From contig JABDKW010000072.1 in assembly GCA_013002025.1 (NCBI GenBank), positions 1 to 64,000 of the forward strand: 64,000 nucleotides of DNA, in the 5' to 3' direction. Below, piece after piece: positions 45,949 to 54,980 of the stretch. Position 1 is the first letter of the stretch; the number at the start of each line of letters is the position of its first letter. The notes under the pieces were generated by a model. It saw only the letters and a program-made list of their open reading frames with translations, was not told the DNA's origin and made no database searches. The DNA is from Gammaproteobacteria bacterium. Its GTDB lineage: Bacteria > Pseudomonadota > Gammaproteobacteria > Arenicellales > Arenicellaceae. Made by a program: the position numbers and the translations under genes.

Positions 45949-46544
45949 AACCCGCGGTTGAGGAGTTGATTGATGAGTTGCGGGATCTGGAGCAACGACT
46001 GCAGCGTGAGTTGCACGCTAAAGGTGAACAGCTCGCCTTCACCATAGAGCGAGGCAAGGTGCAATTTGCCGAGGAATTGAGGCAAAAGAATCGGCAATGG
46101 AAGATAGGCGTACTAAGTTACATACGCGATAGTCGGATTTTGGTCATGCTGAGTGCGCCGGCTATTTATATGCTCATAGTTCCGTTTGTGTTTTTAGATT
46201 TAATGGTCAGCCTGTATCAAGCTATCTGTTTTCCGGTGTACGGCATCAATAAGGTCAAACGAGCGGATTATCTGGTGTTCGACCGCGTCAAGCTGGATTA
46301 TCTAAATGGGATTGAGAAGTTTAATTGTGCGTACTGCACTTATTGCAACGGGATCATTGCGTTTGTGCGTGAAATTGCAGCGCGTACCGAGCAATACTGG
46401 TGTCCGATAAAGCATGCTCAAGCGATTGCCGGGACCCACGAACGTTATCCCAAGTTCACCGATTTTGGTGATGGCGCTCAATTTCGAGGAGAGCTAAAGC
46501 GCATAAAAAGAGAATTAGGCGAACCGGCCCACAAGGACAAGTGA
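45945..46544 (+). CDS. Membrane protein with CxxCxxC cluster, coupled to FtsH
   Basis: A 199-residue protein. The first ~55 residues are charged and helical (EELIDELRDLEQRLQREL), two TM segments follow (~64-86 and ~86-103), then a soluble tail with NCAYCTYCNG (C128, C131, C134) and WCPIKH (C153, H157). Four cysteines in this spacing could bind zinc or an iron-sulfur cluster. ATGA overlap with ftsH suggests an adaptor or substrate. I do not recognise a named family. Confidence 0.75.
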   Translation: MKPAVEELIDELRDLEQRLQRELHAKGEQLAFTIERGKVQFAEELRQKNRQWKIGVLSYIRDSRILVMLSAPAIYMLIVPFVFLDLMVSLYQAICFPVYGINKVKRADYLVFDRVKLDYLNGIEKFNCAYCTYCNGIIAFVREIAARTEQYWCPIKHAQAIAGTHERYPKFTDFGDGAQFRGELKRIKRELGEPAHKDK

Positions 46545-46623
46545 CGATACCCTTGCAGGATCACGCTATCTGTCCAAAGGCAAAGGCGTATATAACAATT
46601 TACTATTAAATTAGCAGTTTTAA

Positions 46624-46863
46624 TTAGTTCCAATAACTCCGGCTCAGGCGTAGGCTCGAGTCATGATTACTCAAGCCCCACATCAACAACGCGTCGACAT
46701 CCATGCCGCTCATGTTACCGGACGTCGGGAACGTGACGATGTTGCCGCTGAAAAACAGCGTTGCAGCACCAAGCATGTTGAGCTTCGTCGCCAGCGTGGC
46801 AATACTCCGCGCTACAATTTTGCCGGTATCGCCGGCTAGTAATTCGTAATCCAGCAAGTTCAT
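46624..46863 (-). CDS. Doubtful small hypothetical protein
   Basis: A 79-residue frame starting MNLLDYELLAGDTGKIVARS, with a weakly hydrophobic centre (LGAATLFFSGNIVTF) and no recognised domain. A weak GGAAA lies next to the ATG. It fills an otherwise empty gap and its composition is protein-like, but a strong plus-strand terminator just upstream of it is hard to reconcile with a simple minus-strand gene. Confidence 0.3.
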   Translation of the reverse strand: MNLLDYELLAGDTGKIVARSIATLATKLNMLGAATLFFSGNIVTFPTSGNMSGMDVDALLMWGLSNHDSSLRLSRSYWN

Positions 46864-46891
46864 TTTCCAATTGGTAGGCTATTGGTTATTG

Positions 46892-46926
46892 GCCCGGTCT
46901 CAGAGAACTGAGGTCGGGCTTTTTTC
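46892..46926 (+). terminator. Strong Rho-independent terminator
   Basis: GCCCGGTCTCAG and CTGAGGTCGGGC pair over 12 bp (two G-T pairs) around an AGAA loop and run into TTTTTT. It is on the plus strand, ~350 bp past the last plus-strand stop and 46 bp before ggt. Confidence 0.85.
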
Positions 46927-46971
46927 TGTTGTATAGTAGGCGGCGAATACCACTGCCAAGCAGCTACTACA

Positions 46972-48666
46972 ATGCGCAAAATTTTCCTTCTGGCAGGGCT
47001 ATTGCTCTGCCTTGCATCTGCCTCACAGGCCGCCGATCGGGTTACCGGTGCGACCTTTGCTACACGTTCGCCAGTGTTGGCCACCGAGGCCATGGCCGCT
47101 ACCTCACAGCCGCTGGCAACGCAAGTTGCCTTGGATGTGATGCGGCGCGGTGGCAATGCCATTGATGCGGCAATCGCGGCCAATGCCATGCTGGGTCTGG
47201 TCGAGCCCACTGGTAACGGGATTGGTGGCGATTTATACGCCATCGTCTGGGATGCAAAAACACAAAAGCTATATGGGTTAAATGGTTCGGGGCGATCACC
47301 GAAATCATTGTCCAGGCAATGGTTTATTGATCAGGGCATGGGCAAGATTCCCTCGCACGGGCCGTTGCCGGTGTCGGTTCCCGGCACGGTGGATGGCTGG
47401 TTTATGCTGCATGAGCGCTTTGGCAAAATGCCAATGCCCGAGGTGTTGGCCCCCACCATCGAGTATGCCGAGAGGGGCTTTCCGGTGTCGCAGTTAGTGG
47501 CTTATTACTGGAATCGATCGGTGCCGATACTAAGTGCATGGCCTGGGTTCACCGAGCAGATGACCATCGACGGACGGGCGCCGGCAGAGGGCGAAATCTG
47601 GCGCAATCAAAACCTGGCCGACACCTTGAAAAAAATCGCCAGCGGCGGGCGCGGGGCATTTTATGAGGGCGAAATCGCAACAACGATCGCCGATTATATG
47701 GCGGCCAATGGAGGCTTTTTATCCGCCGCAGATCTCGCTAGCCATCGCGGTGATTGGGTGGAACCGGTTAGCAGCAACTACCGAGGGTACGATGTGTGGG
47801 AATTACCACCTAACGGGCAAGGCATCGCCGCGCTGCAGATTCTTAATATTATGGAACAGTTTGATGTCGCTGCCACGCGCCCGGACTCTGCCGAGTTTGT
47901 GCATTTGTTCACCGAAGCTAAAAAGTTAGTGTTTGAAGATCGTGCGAAATACTACGCTGACTCAGACTTTAACGACATTCCGGTGCAGAAGCTGATTTCC
48001 AAGCGTTATGCGCGCCAGCGCGCGAAATTAATCGACTTGCAAAAGGCGGCTAAACAAGTGTCGGCCGGCTCTGATTTATTAGAGCAGGGCGATACCATTT
48101 ATCTCACTACCGCTGACGCGGCTGGCAATATGGTGTCGTTAATACAAAGTAATTACCGTGGCATGGGTTCCGGAATGACGCCGCCGGGGCTGGGTTTTAT
48201 CTTGCAGGATCGAGGTGAGTTATTTTCGCTCGAGGAAGGGCATTTCAACGTCTACGCGCCGGGCAAGCGACCCTTTCACACCATTATCCCTGCGTTTGTC
48301 ACCAAGAAGGGTAAACCCTGGATGAGTTTTGGATTAATGGGCGGCGCCATGCAGCCGCAGGGGCATGCGCAGATTATTATGAATATGGTGGATTTCGGGA
48401 TGGACGTGCAGGCCGCCGGTGATGCACCCCGAATTCACCATACCGGTTCATCGGAGCCGACCGGCAGCGTCATGAGCGACGGTGGTGTATTAAATCTTGA
48501 AACCGGCTATCCGTATAAAACCATTCGTAGTTTGATGCGCATGGGGCACCGCATCCAATACGCCAATGGCCCGTATGGTGGCTACCAGGCCATACTCAAA
48601 GACCAAAATGGTGTGTATTGGGGAGCTTCCGAGTCGCGTAAAGACGGCCAGGCGGCGGGTTACTGA
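46972..48666 (+). CDS. ggt: Gamma-glutamyltransferase
   Basis: A 564-residue Ntn-hydrolase proenzyme with a signal peptide (FLLAGLLLCLASASQA). The large-subunit motifs MRRGGNAIDAAIAANAML and GNGIGGDLYAIVW are clear. Autoprocessing should occur before the Thr at ~374 (GDTIYLTTAD), the start of the small subunit, with MGSGMTPPGLGF and GLMGGAMQPQGHAQ following. It hydrolyses periplasmic glutathione or transfers its gamma-glutamyl group. The catalytic region differs from E. coli Ggt (TTHYS), so substrate range may differ. Confidence 0.93.
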   Translation: MRKIFLLAGLLLCLASASQAADRVTGATFATRSPVLATEAMAATSQPLATQVALDVMRRGGNAIDAAIAANAMLGLVEPTGNGIGGDLYAIVWDAKTQKLYGLNGSGRSPKSLSRQWFIDQGMGKIPSHGPLPVSVPGTVDGWFMLHERFGKMPMPEVLAPTIEYAERGFPVSQLVAYYWNRSVPILSAWPGFTEQMTIDGRAPAEGEIWRNQNLADTLKKIASGGRGAFYEGEIATTIADYMAANGGFLSAADLASHRGDWVEPVSSNYRGYDVWELPPNGQGIAALQILNIMEQFDVAATRPDSAEFVHLFTEAKKLVFEDRAKYYADSDFNDIPVQKLISKRYARQRAKLIDLQKAAKQVSAGSDLLEQGDTIYLTTADAAGNMVSLIQSNYRGMGSGMTPPGLGFILQDRGELFSLEEGHFNVYAPGKRPFHTIIPAFVTKKGKPWMSFGLMGGAMQPQGHAQIIMNMVDFGMDVQAAGDAPRIHHTGSSEPTGSVMSDGGVLNLETGYPYKTIRSLMRMGHRIQYANGPYGGYQAILKDQNGVYWGASESRKDGQAAGY

Positions 48667-49887
48667 TTAACTCAGTGTTGAAAAGGCCAGTAGCGCAACA
48701 CTGATCAGCGCCGCCAGTATCGGTACCAGCAGTGGGCAGCTAAAGGAGTTAAGGTCCGCTGGCTGGCTCAATTTGATTTTAATCAACGCCAGATTCACCA
48801 GCACAAATACACTTAGCACGATAAAGCTGGTGGCCTTGGCCAGCGTCACCAACGGAAAGGCAATTGCGAGAAGCAATATCGCTAACGTTGCCAGCAGTGT
48901 GGCGGCAATCGGAGTGCGTCGGACAGGATGAATTGCGGCCAGCCAGGCCGGCGCATTGCCCTGATCGGCCATGCCATACATTACCCGAGAGGCCATGATA
49001 ATCTGCACCAGTGCGCCGTTGATTATCGCGATAAGACTAATCCCGGAAATTAACGTTGAGCTGTAGCCCTGCTGCTCCATCAATAGCGCAAATGGTGCGG
49101 TGGTTTGCGTCAGCTGGGACATTGGCACGCTCAATACCACAGTTGCTGAGACTACTACGTAAAGCAGCGTTGATAGGCCGATCGCCAGCGCAATGGCCAT
49201 TGGTATAGTGCGTTTGGGTTGTTGCACCTCTTCGGCGACATTGACCATATCCTCAAACCCTATGAACGCATAAAAGGCAAGAAATGCCCCGGTCGCAATA
49301 CCGAGCCACTTGTCAGCAGCCAGATCCGGCGTTAATTCTGGCCAGCGTTGTGGCAACTCCGCCAGTGCATCGCCGGATACACCAATCACCATAAACAAAC
49401 CACCGATTTCTATCAGAGTGATGGTCATGGCGGTATTCATGGAGGCATTAATGCCCCACATTGCCAGCAGCCCCAGGGCAGAGATCACCAGGATAATCAG
49501 CAGCCAGGCTGGCCAATCAAAAAATATCTGGAAGTATCCGACAAATCCATTGGCGAGTGTGGCGGCCGAAACGACCCCCGTTAGCACGATGCCCCAACCG
49601 GCAATCTTACTGAGGCGGGGGTTGCCAAACGCGACCAACAGATACGCAGCCTCGCCGGCGCTACGCGGGTAGCGGGAGCTCAGTTCCGCGTAACTAAACG
49701 CCGTCAGGCTGGCGATCAACGCGGCCAGCATAAAGGCCAGCGGCGCATACATGCCAGCCTCGGCCGCGACCTTGCCGGTGAGTACGTAAATACCTGCGCC
49801 GAGGATAGTGCCGGCCCCAAACAGGGCCAGTTGCGTCAGGGTGACGCTACGTTGAAGCGTTGCGCCGGAATTGTCTAACGATGTGAT
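48667..49887 (-). CDS. APC-family amino acid permease with apparent ATC start
   Basis: Reading from ATC at 49887 gives 406 residues and about 12 TM segments. The first contains GAGTILGAGIYVLTGKVAAEAG, the conserved unwound TM1 substrate site of APC permeases. The first ATG (49752) would delete this segment. Between the upstream stop and that ATG the frame has no ATG, GTG or TTG. The ATC has GGGAGG exactly seven bases upstream (49895-49900), so it is the best start. AFIGFEDMVNVAEEV is the conserved TM6 motif. Substrate unknown. Confidence 0.85.
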   Translation of the reverse strand: MTSLDNSGATLQRSVTLTQLALFGAGTILGAGIYVLTGKVAAEAGMYAPLAFMLAALIASLTAFSYAELSSRYPRSAGEAAYLLVAFGNPRLSKIAGWGIVLTGVVSAATLANGFVGYFQIFFDWPAWLLIILVISALGLLAMWGINASMNTAMTITLIEIGGLFMVIGVSGDALAELPQRWPELTPDLAADKWLGIATGAFLAFYAFIGFEDMVNVAEEVQQPKRTIPMAIALAIGLSTLLYVVVSATVVLSVPMSQLTQTTAPFALLMEQQGYSSTLISGISLIAIINGALVQIIMASRVMYGMADQGNAPAWLAAIHPVRRTPIAATLLATLAILLLAIAFPLVTLAKATSFIVLSVFVLVNLALIKIKLSQPADLNSFSCPLLVPILAALISVALLAFSTLS

Positions 49888-50261
49888 TTGTCTGCCTCCC
49901 AGCGCAGTTAGCGCCCTGTCTTGCTGCAGTGTACCGCAAAACTTACCTCTGAAAATCGATCGGCTATGTTAGACAAATTGTATAAATAAAAATGGAATCA
50001 AGGTGTGACGATACCCGTCACCAGCGAAGAATTTGCTGTCTAAATACGCTGTAAACCACCGTAAATACTGTGTTTAACAGTTGTTTACAGTGACAATTAT
50101 GGCGCTGTTGCAGAATACAGGAGGTCGACTTAGTCTCGGCATCAGGGTGAACTATCTTGCTTGAGTAAAATAATGATGAACAACAATAGTTTTGAACAGT
50201 TAAGCGTAGCGCGTTGCGGGTTGAGGAATCCGCTGGCCGCATTCATGTTTGGGGGTAGCGC
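49888..50261. other. 374-bp intergenic region with inverted repeats
   Basis: It separates the divergent permease and a small membrane protein gene. It holds CTGTAAAC (50049-50056) and its complement GTTTACAG (50083-50090), enclosing ACTGT-GTTTA-ACAGT (50067-50081). A 74-codon minus frame (50018-50242) shows no protein-like pattern and overlaps these repeats. Confidence 0.55.
50049..50090. repeat. Nested inverted repeats, possible operator
   Basis: The outer 8-bp arms CTGTAAAC/GTTTACAG are separated by 26 bp and the inner palindrome ACTGT-N5-ACAGT lies between them. Arm spacing of about three helical turns suits cooperative binding of a regulator. Confidence 0.5.
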
Positions 50262-50486
50262 ATGAACATCGACGGACCAACTAAATGCCGCCTGACCCAG
50301 GAAGAGGGCGAATATTTTCTGAGTTTCGAAGGTTCGGACGACCGGGTGCTAATTTCACCGGCCCAGGTAAATGCGATGAAATCGCTTCAACGTCCGGCGC
50401 GCCTGCGTATTTTACTGACCATGTTGCTCTCAGCCTCTGTGTTGTTACTGATTGTGACATTCAGCTCTGGCGGTACAGTCTTATAA
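50262..50486 (+). CDS. Small single-pass membrane protein
   Basis: A 74-residue protein with a soluble N-terminus (TQEEGEYFLSFEGSDDRVLI), a basic linker (RPARLRI) and one C-terminal TM helix (LLTMLLSASVLLLIVTF), so it is probably tail-anchored. GGGGG five bases before the ATG supports translation. No family recognised. It ends 22 bp before the convergent dioxygenase gene. Confidence 0.6.
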   Translation: MNIDGPTKCRLTQEEGEYFLSFEGSDDRVLISPAQVNAMKSLQRPARLRILLTMLLSASVLLLIVTFSSGGTVL

Positions 50487-50507
50487 CCTGCGGCTAACGC
50501 TGCTTTT

Positions 50508-51713
50508 CTAATCGTCGGGTCTCGCGTCTTTTTGGATTGAGGCGCGCAACACCCGCAGCCTGCTCTCAAATTCGGCGCGGCTGTGATAGCAGCCATAAAA
50601 CACCCGTTCTCCCACATAGCCCATCCGGCCATGTAGCAGCCGCCAGTTATCAAATATCAGGGTCTGGCCCGGGCGCAGGCCGATTTTCACCCAATTTGAT
50701 TCATCCAGGGTTGCATCGTGTAGCACCCGATATGCCCGATGAAAACGATCTGCCTGGTCGGCAACAAGCCGCATCGGTGCGCGATCATAATTATTGAACG
50801 AAACTTGTATCACATCGCCGTTGCCATCCAGTCTAAAGGCAGGGCGCTCTGCGCGCATATGCACGCCGCGCTCAATGTAGTGGCTGGGCACATTGATCTC
50901 ACTTAATGCTTGAAAGGCCTCGGGGTCTGCGCTGCGCAATTGTTCGGCCAGCGCGTAGCCATCCACCAGTATGTTCTCGCCACCGTCACCATCGAACCTC
51001 AGGCAGTTGAACATTTGCAGGCCGGCCGCATCCTGATAGTAGGTGCCGTCGGTGTGCGGGGCGAGATATGAGGTGGAATATGCGGTGTCGCCATGCTCTG
51101 TTAATTCGGACGACAAAGGCCACATAGTGCCGAATAGCGTTTCCTGTATGCGGCCCACCCGCTGGGCAAGTTCTGTTGTCGCTTGTTCGGTACTCGGCAC
51201 GCCTTCCAGCACACTGAAGCCATACTGAAAGATTTGTTCCAGCCAGTTGAGCAGTTCTGAATCGTTCTGCATCACGGCTGCATGCTGCGCTGCCGGAAGG
51301 TCAGTGAGCGGCGCTGCGTTGTCCCACAAAATTTGTGGCTTATCGGGCGCCAGTTCGTGACGTGCCGGTGCCAATCCACAATTGCTGGCCAGTAAATAGG
51401 CCGACAGACTGGTTTGCTGACCATCTGGCCATAGCAGAGAGATTAATTGCTGCTGCTGATCGAAGTTGGTGAGTTGGCCGCGAATGTCTGGCGCAATAGA
51501 AAACGTATCTGTCCGGCGCTGAAGTGTAACGGGGTCGATGCTCGACTCATCCAGCCCATGATCCCGCAACCAGAACCAGGAGAACAAAACCGGGGCAGTC
51601 TGCCCGGCAAACCAAACTAACAGACCAGTGTCGCCTTGCTCCAGTCTCACGAGGTGGGGGGCGGTCGGGTCAGAATAAAAATCAGTGGCTAAGTTCTTGG
51701 GTAATGGCGACAT
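50508..51713 (-). CDS. Gamma-butyrobetaine dioxygenase-like TauD-family enzyme
   Basis: A 401-residue Fe(II)/2-oxoglutarate dioxygenase with an N-terminal DUF971-like zinc domain (FSWFWLRDHG) and the TauD core: HTDGTYY (His and Asp iron ligands), GDGGENILVDGYALA, and the distal His in WRLLHGRMGY with an Arg for 2-oxoglutarate. This arrangement fits carnitine-biosynthesis dioxygenases (butyrobetaine or trimethyllysine). No other carnitine genes are adjacent, so the substrate is inferred. Confidence 0.85.
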   Translation of the reverse strand: MSPLPKNLATDFYSDPTAPHLVRLEQGDTGLLVWFAGQTAPVLFSWFWLRDHGLDESSIDPVTLQRRTDTFSIAPDIRGQLTNFDQQQQLISLLWPDGQQTSLSAYLLASNCGLAPARHELAPDKPQILWDNAAPLTDLPAAQHAAVMQNDSELLNWLEQIFQYGFSVLEGVPSTEQATTELAQRVGRIQETLFGTMWPLSSELTEHGDTAYSTSYLAPHTDGTYYQDAAGLQMFNCLRFDGDGGENILVDGYALAEQLRSADPEAFQALSEINVPSHYIERGVHMRAERPAFRLDGNGDVIQVSFNNYDRAPMRLVADQADRFHRAYRVLHDATLDESNWVKIGLRPGQTLIFDNWRLLHGRMGYVGERVFYGCYHSRAEFESRLRVLRASIQKDARPDD

Positions 51714-51907
51714 AGGTTAGTTAAAAATGCCTGGGCTCGACTCTCAAAGAAGGGCTATGCTAGGCTCGGGCGGAAGCGGGTGGCGTAGGTTTTATACAAG
51801 AGCCGTCCGGTGCTGTCAAAATGTTGCAGAGGGTGGCAGACGGGCCCATCGACAATGACTTAATGTCAGCACAGAGAATAATCAAAGAAAATCTCAATGG
51901 TGAACTG

Positions 51908-52921
51908 ATGGTCGGATTTGTTTCAGATAATGTAAGCGCCATCCATCCGCGGATAATGGAGGCGCTGCAACGTGAGAACGAGGGAGTTCGTATGCCCTAT
52001 GGCAACGACGGCTTGTCTGCGCAGTTAAATGAACGCTTTTCTCAAGTATTTGAAACCCCTGTAGACGTCATACCCTGTACCACCGGCACCGCGGCGAATT
52101 CGCTGGCGCTGTCGCTGATGGCGGGGCCGATAAACAGCATTGGCGTGCATGAACGATCGCATGTCTACGCTGATGAATGCAATGCCCCGGAGTTTTACAG
52201 TGGTGCGCGCCTGGCACCGCTGGCCGGTGCCGATTGCAAAGTGGAGTTGGCCGAATTGGCAGAGCTCACAACCTTGATCGGCGAGGCGCATTCCCCGCAA
52301 CCCGCCGCCCTGAGCCTGACGCAGACCACCGAAGTGGGCACCGTCTACAGCATACAAGAGGTTCAAAAATTGGCTGAGATGGCCCAGGTCAAGAAAATGT
52401 TTGTACACATGGACGGAGCGCGGTTCGCTAACGCGGTCGCAGCACTGGATTGTTCGCCAGCTGATATCAGCTGGCGAGCGGGGATCGATGCATTGTCTTT
52501 CGGCGGCACCAAGAATGGCTGTATGGCAGCGGAAGCGGTGGTGATTTTTAATCGTAAGCTGCTGCCCACGGCTGCGCATAGGCAAAAGCGTGCCGGTCAG
52601 CTATTGTCGAAAAATCGATTCATGGCGGCGCAGTTGCTGGCTTATACAGAAGATGATCTGTGGCTGCAGACCGCGCGCCATGCCAACGCCAGAATGTCTG
52701 AATTGGCGGCCGGATTAGCCAACATAGAAGGCGTGCAGCTGCCGTCTGAAATTGCCAGTAATATGATGTTTGCCCGCTTCACTGAAGCTCAGAACAGAGC
52801 GCTGAAAAATGCCGGCCTGGCGGGCTATCTGTTCGACAGTGGTGAGATGCGACTGGTTTGTTCCTGGGCCACGTCAAAAGAAGATGTTGATCAGTTTATC
52901 GCCTGCGTCAGCGGCGCTTGA
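51908..52921 (+). CDS. ltaE: Low-specificity L-threonine aldolase / beta-eliminating lyase family
   Basis: About 337 residues, fold-type I PLP enzyme: FVSDNVSAIHPRIMEAL at the start, MPYGNDGLSAQLNERF, TGTAANSLAL (phosphate site), HMDGARFANAV (Asp for the pyridine N) and LSFGGTKNGCMAAEA with the Schiff-base Lys. It splits L-threonine into glycine and acetaldehyde. I start at ATG 51908, where homologues begin; the frame extends to an ATG at 51821 with extra unconserved residues. Confidence 0.88.
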   Translation: MVGFVSDNVSAIHPRIMEALQRENEGVRMPYGNDGLSAQLNERFSQVFETPVDVIPCTTGTAANSLALSLMAGPINSIGVHERSHVYADECNAPEFYSGARLAPLAGADCKVELAELAELTTLIGEAHSPQPAALSLTQTTEVGTVYSIQEVQKLAEMAQVKKMFVHMDGARFANAVAALDCSPADISWRAGIDALSFGGTKNGCMAAEAVVIFNRKLLPTAAHRQKRAGQLLSKNRFMAAQLLAYTEDDLWLQTARHANARMSELAAGLANIEGVQLPSEIASNMMFARFTEAQNRALKNAGLAGYLFDSGEMRLVCSWATSKEDVDQFIACVSGA

Positions 52922-53020
52922 TCATCGTTTTTATTGAACTTTCTATTTTGAGCAAGGGTGTTTGATCATAAGTGCTGGCGCTTTATACTTACAGGCCGTA
53001 TTTAGCACTGGAATTGCATT

Positions 53021-53656
53021 ATGAGTCTGACCTTTTATGACTTCCCCATGGCCCCGAGCCCACGTCGGGCGCGCATCCTGCTGGCCGAAAAAAACGTACC
53101 GCATGACACCGTGCTGGTAGATTTGCGCACTGAGGAGCAGTTGGGAGACGAGTATAAGAAAATCAATCCCTTTTGTACGGTGCCGGCGCTGCAGTTGGAA
53201 GACGGCACGGTATTGACGGAAAATCATGGCATCACAGCGTATCTGGAGGCGGCCTATCCTGAACCGCCAATGATGGGCAGCACGCCAGCTGAAAAAGGTC
53301 TGGTCGCGAACTGGTCTATTAAGGCGGAACTCGAGGGGTTGTGGGCAATTGCCGAAGCGTTGCGCAATTCTGCCCCGGCCATGAAAGACCGCGCCGTTAC
53401 CGGCCCTAATAATTATGCACAGATTCCAGAGCTGGCAGAGCGAGGCCGCGCGCGATTGGCTGTTTTTTATGATGTTTTGAATGAACGCCTTGAGGGGCGC
53501 GATTACATCGCCATTGACACATTTTCAATGGCCGATATTACGGCCGTGGTCGCGGTGGATTTTTCGCGGGTAATCAAACAAACACCTGGCGAACATCACA
53601 CCAATATATTGCGCTGGCGAGAAAGCCTGCGCGACCGCCCCAGCCTAAACCTTTAA
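53021..53656 (+). CDS. Glutathione S-transferase family protein
   Basis: A 211-residue GST with an N-terminal thioredoxin-like domain (PRRARILLAEKNVPHD, then NPFCTVPALQLEDGTVLTEN with the cis-Pro and the glutathione-binding loop) and a helical C-terminal domain (DYIAIDTFSMADITAVV, the N-capping box). It follows threonine aldolase and precedes the flavin oxidoreductase by 15 bp, suggesting cotranscription with the latter in electrophile detoxification. Confidence 0.93.
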   Translation: MSLTFYDFPMAPSPRRARILLAEKNVPHDTVLVDLRTEEQLGDEYKKINPFCTVPALQLEDGTVLTENHGITAYLEAAYPEPPMMGSTPAEKGLVANWSIKAELEGLWAIAEALRNSAPAMKDRAVTGPNNYAQIPELAERGRARLAVFYDVLNERLEGRDYIAIDTFSMADITAVVAVDFSRVIKQTPGEHHTNILRWRESLRDRPSLNL

Positions 53657-53671
53657 ATTTGGATTTCAATT

Positions 53672-54967
53672 ATGTCTGATGTCTTGCAACAGTCGTTGCA
53701 ACTGCCCTGCGGTGCCGTATTGCCCAATCGACTTGCCAAAGCCGCCATGACAGAAGGTCTGGCCGATACCCGCGGCATCGCGACACCAGAGTTGCAACGG
53801 CTGTATGGGATATGGTCAGACGGCGGTGCCGGGCTGTTGTTAAGCGGTAATATTCAGGTGGATAGCAAACACCTGGAGCGCCCCGGTAATGTGATTGTGC
53901 AAGGCCAGCCCGAACCAGAGCGCCAGGCCGCGCTGAGCGCCCTGGCCACGGCTGCAACCCGCAATGGCAATCATTTCTGGGCGCAAATCAGTCATGCTGG
54001 CAGGCAGACGCCCAAGGCCGTAAATCCTAATCCCAAAGCACCATCGGCCGTTAAAGTCGGGCTGCCGGGCGGACAATTCGGTGAGCCAGTACCACTCACT
54101 GTGGCCGAAATTGAAACGTTGATTGAGCGCTTTGCAGAGTGCGCCGTGGCGGTTCAGCAAGCTGGCTTCACGGGTGTACAAGTGCATGCAGCACATGGTT
54201 ATTTGATGTCAGAGTTTCTGAGCCCAAAAACTAACCTCAGGGAAGATGAGTATGGTGGCAGCCTCGAGAACCGGGCCAGAGCACTGCTCAGCATTGTAAA
54301 ACGCACTCGCGCCGCTGTTGGGCCCGGGTTCCCGTTGGCCGTAAAACTCAATAGTGCAGACTTCCAAAAGGGTGGTTTTGCGTTTGAAGATAGCTTGCAG
54401 GTTGCGCAGTGGTTGCAGGAAGCAGGCGTGGACCTTATTGAAATATCCGGCGGTACCTATGAACAGCCCAAGTTGATGGGCTTGGCTGGTTTGGAGGCCG
54501 AAGAGCCGCAGAATGTGGCGCAATCAACCTTGCAGCGAGAAGCCTATTTTGTTGATTTCGCACTGGCCATGCAGGAGGTGGTTAGCGTGCCGCTCATGGT
54601 CACCGGCGGCTTTCGCACGCGCAGTGCGATGGAGCAGGCCATCACCAGTGGCGCAGCCGACGTGATTGGCTTGGGCAGGCCGTTGTGTGTGGACACCGAT
54701 GCGCCGCAGCAACTAGTCAATGGCCTCGATGAGCTAACGCGTTATGAGAATATTATGCACCTGTTACCCGACTGGTTGCGTTTTCTGGAGCGCATTCCTG
54801 CGTTGCGTGGGGCGGCCGGGTTTTCACAGCAATACTGGTATTACGCACAATTGCTGGCACTGGGTCGGCAGGGGCAACCGGATCGACAATTGTCGGTTTT
54901 TCAAGCGGCCAAACAACTACTCAAGCATGAGAAAGAGTGGTTGGCAGGCTATCAGCCGCCGGGATAA
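53672..54967 (+). CDS. NADH:flavin oxidoreductase, Old Yellow Enzyme family
   Basis: A 431-residue FMN-binding TIM barrel without the C-terminal FAD/iron-sulfur part of 2,4-dienoyl-CoA reductase. Motifs: LPNRLAKAAMTEGLAD, WAQISHAGRQ, VQVHAAHGYLMSEFLSPKTN, EYGGSLENRAR and MVTGGFRTRSAMEQAI. It reduces activated C=C bonds using NAD(P)H. Together with GST it fits handling of enones or lipid-derived aldehydes. Confidence 0.92.
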   Translation: MSDVLQQSLQLPCGAVLPNRLAKAAMTEGLADTRGIATPELQRLYGIWSDGGAGLLLSGNIQVDSKHLERPGNVIVQGQPEPERQAALSALATAATRNGNHFWAQISHAGRQTPKAVNPNPKAPSAVKVGLPGGQFGEPVPLTVAEIETLIERFAECAVAVQQAGFTGVQVHAAHGYLMSEFLSPKTNLREDEYGGSLENRARALLSIVKRTRAAVGPGFPLAVKLNSADFQKGGFAFEDSLQVAQWLQEAGVDLIEISGGTYEQPKLMGLAGLEAEEPQNVAQSTLQREAYFVDFALAMQEVVSVPLMVTGGFRTRSAMEQAITSGAADVIGLGRPLCVDTDAPQQLVNGLDELTRYENIMHLLPDWLRFLERIPALRGAAGFSQQYWYYAQLLALGRQGQPDRQLSVFQAAKQLLKHEKEWLAGYQPPG

Positions 54968-54980
54968 TTCAGTTGAGCGT

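Larger units (their letters stand above)
46545..46971. other. 427-bp intergenic region with orphan terminator
   Basis: It contains a doubtful minus-strand 79-codon frame (46624-46863) and a strong plus-strand terminator at 46892-46926. No tRNA was found. The terminator may end the ftsH unit or a small RNA made in this gap. Confidence 0.5.

Noticed and set aside
50018-50242. Minus-strand 74-codon frame in the gap before the small membrane protein
   Set aside because: It is Cys/Ser-rich with no domain and covers a set of inverted repeats more likely to be regulatory.
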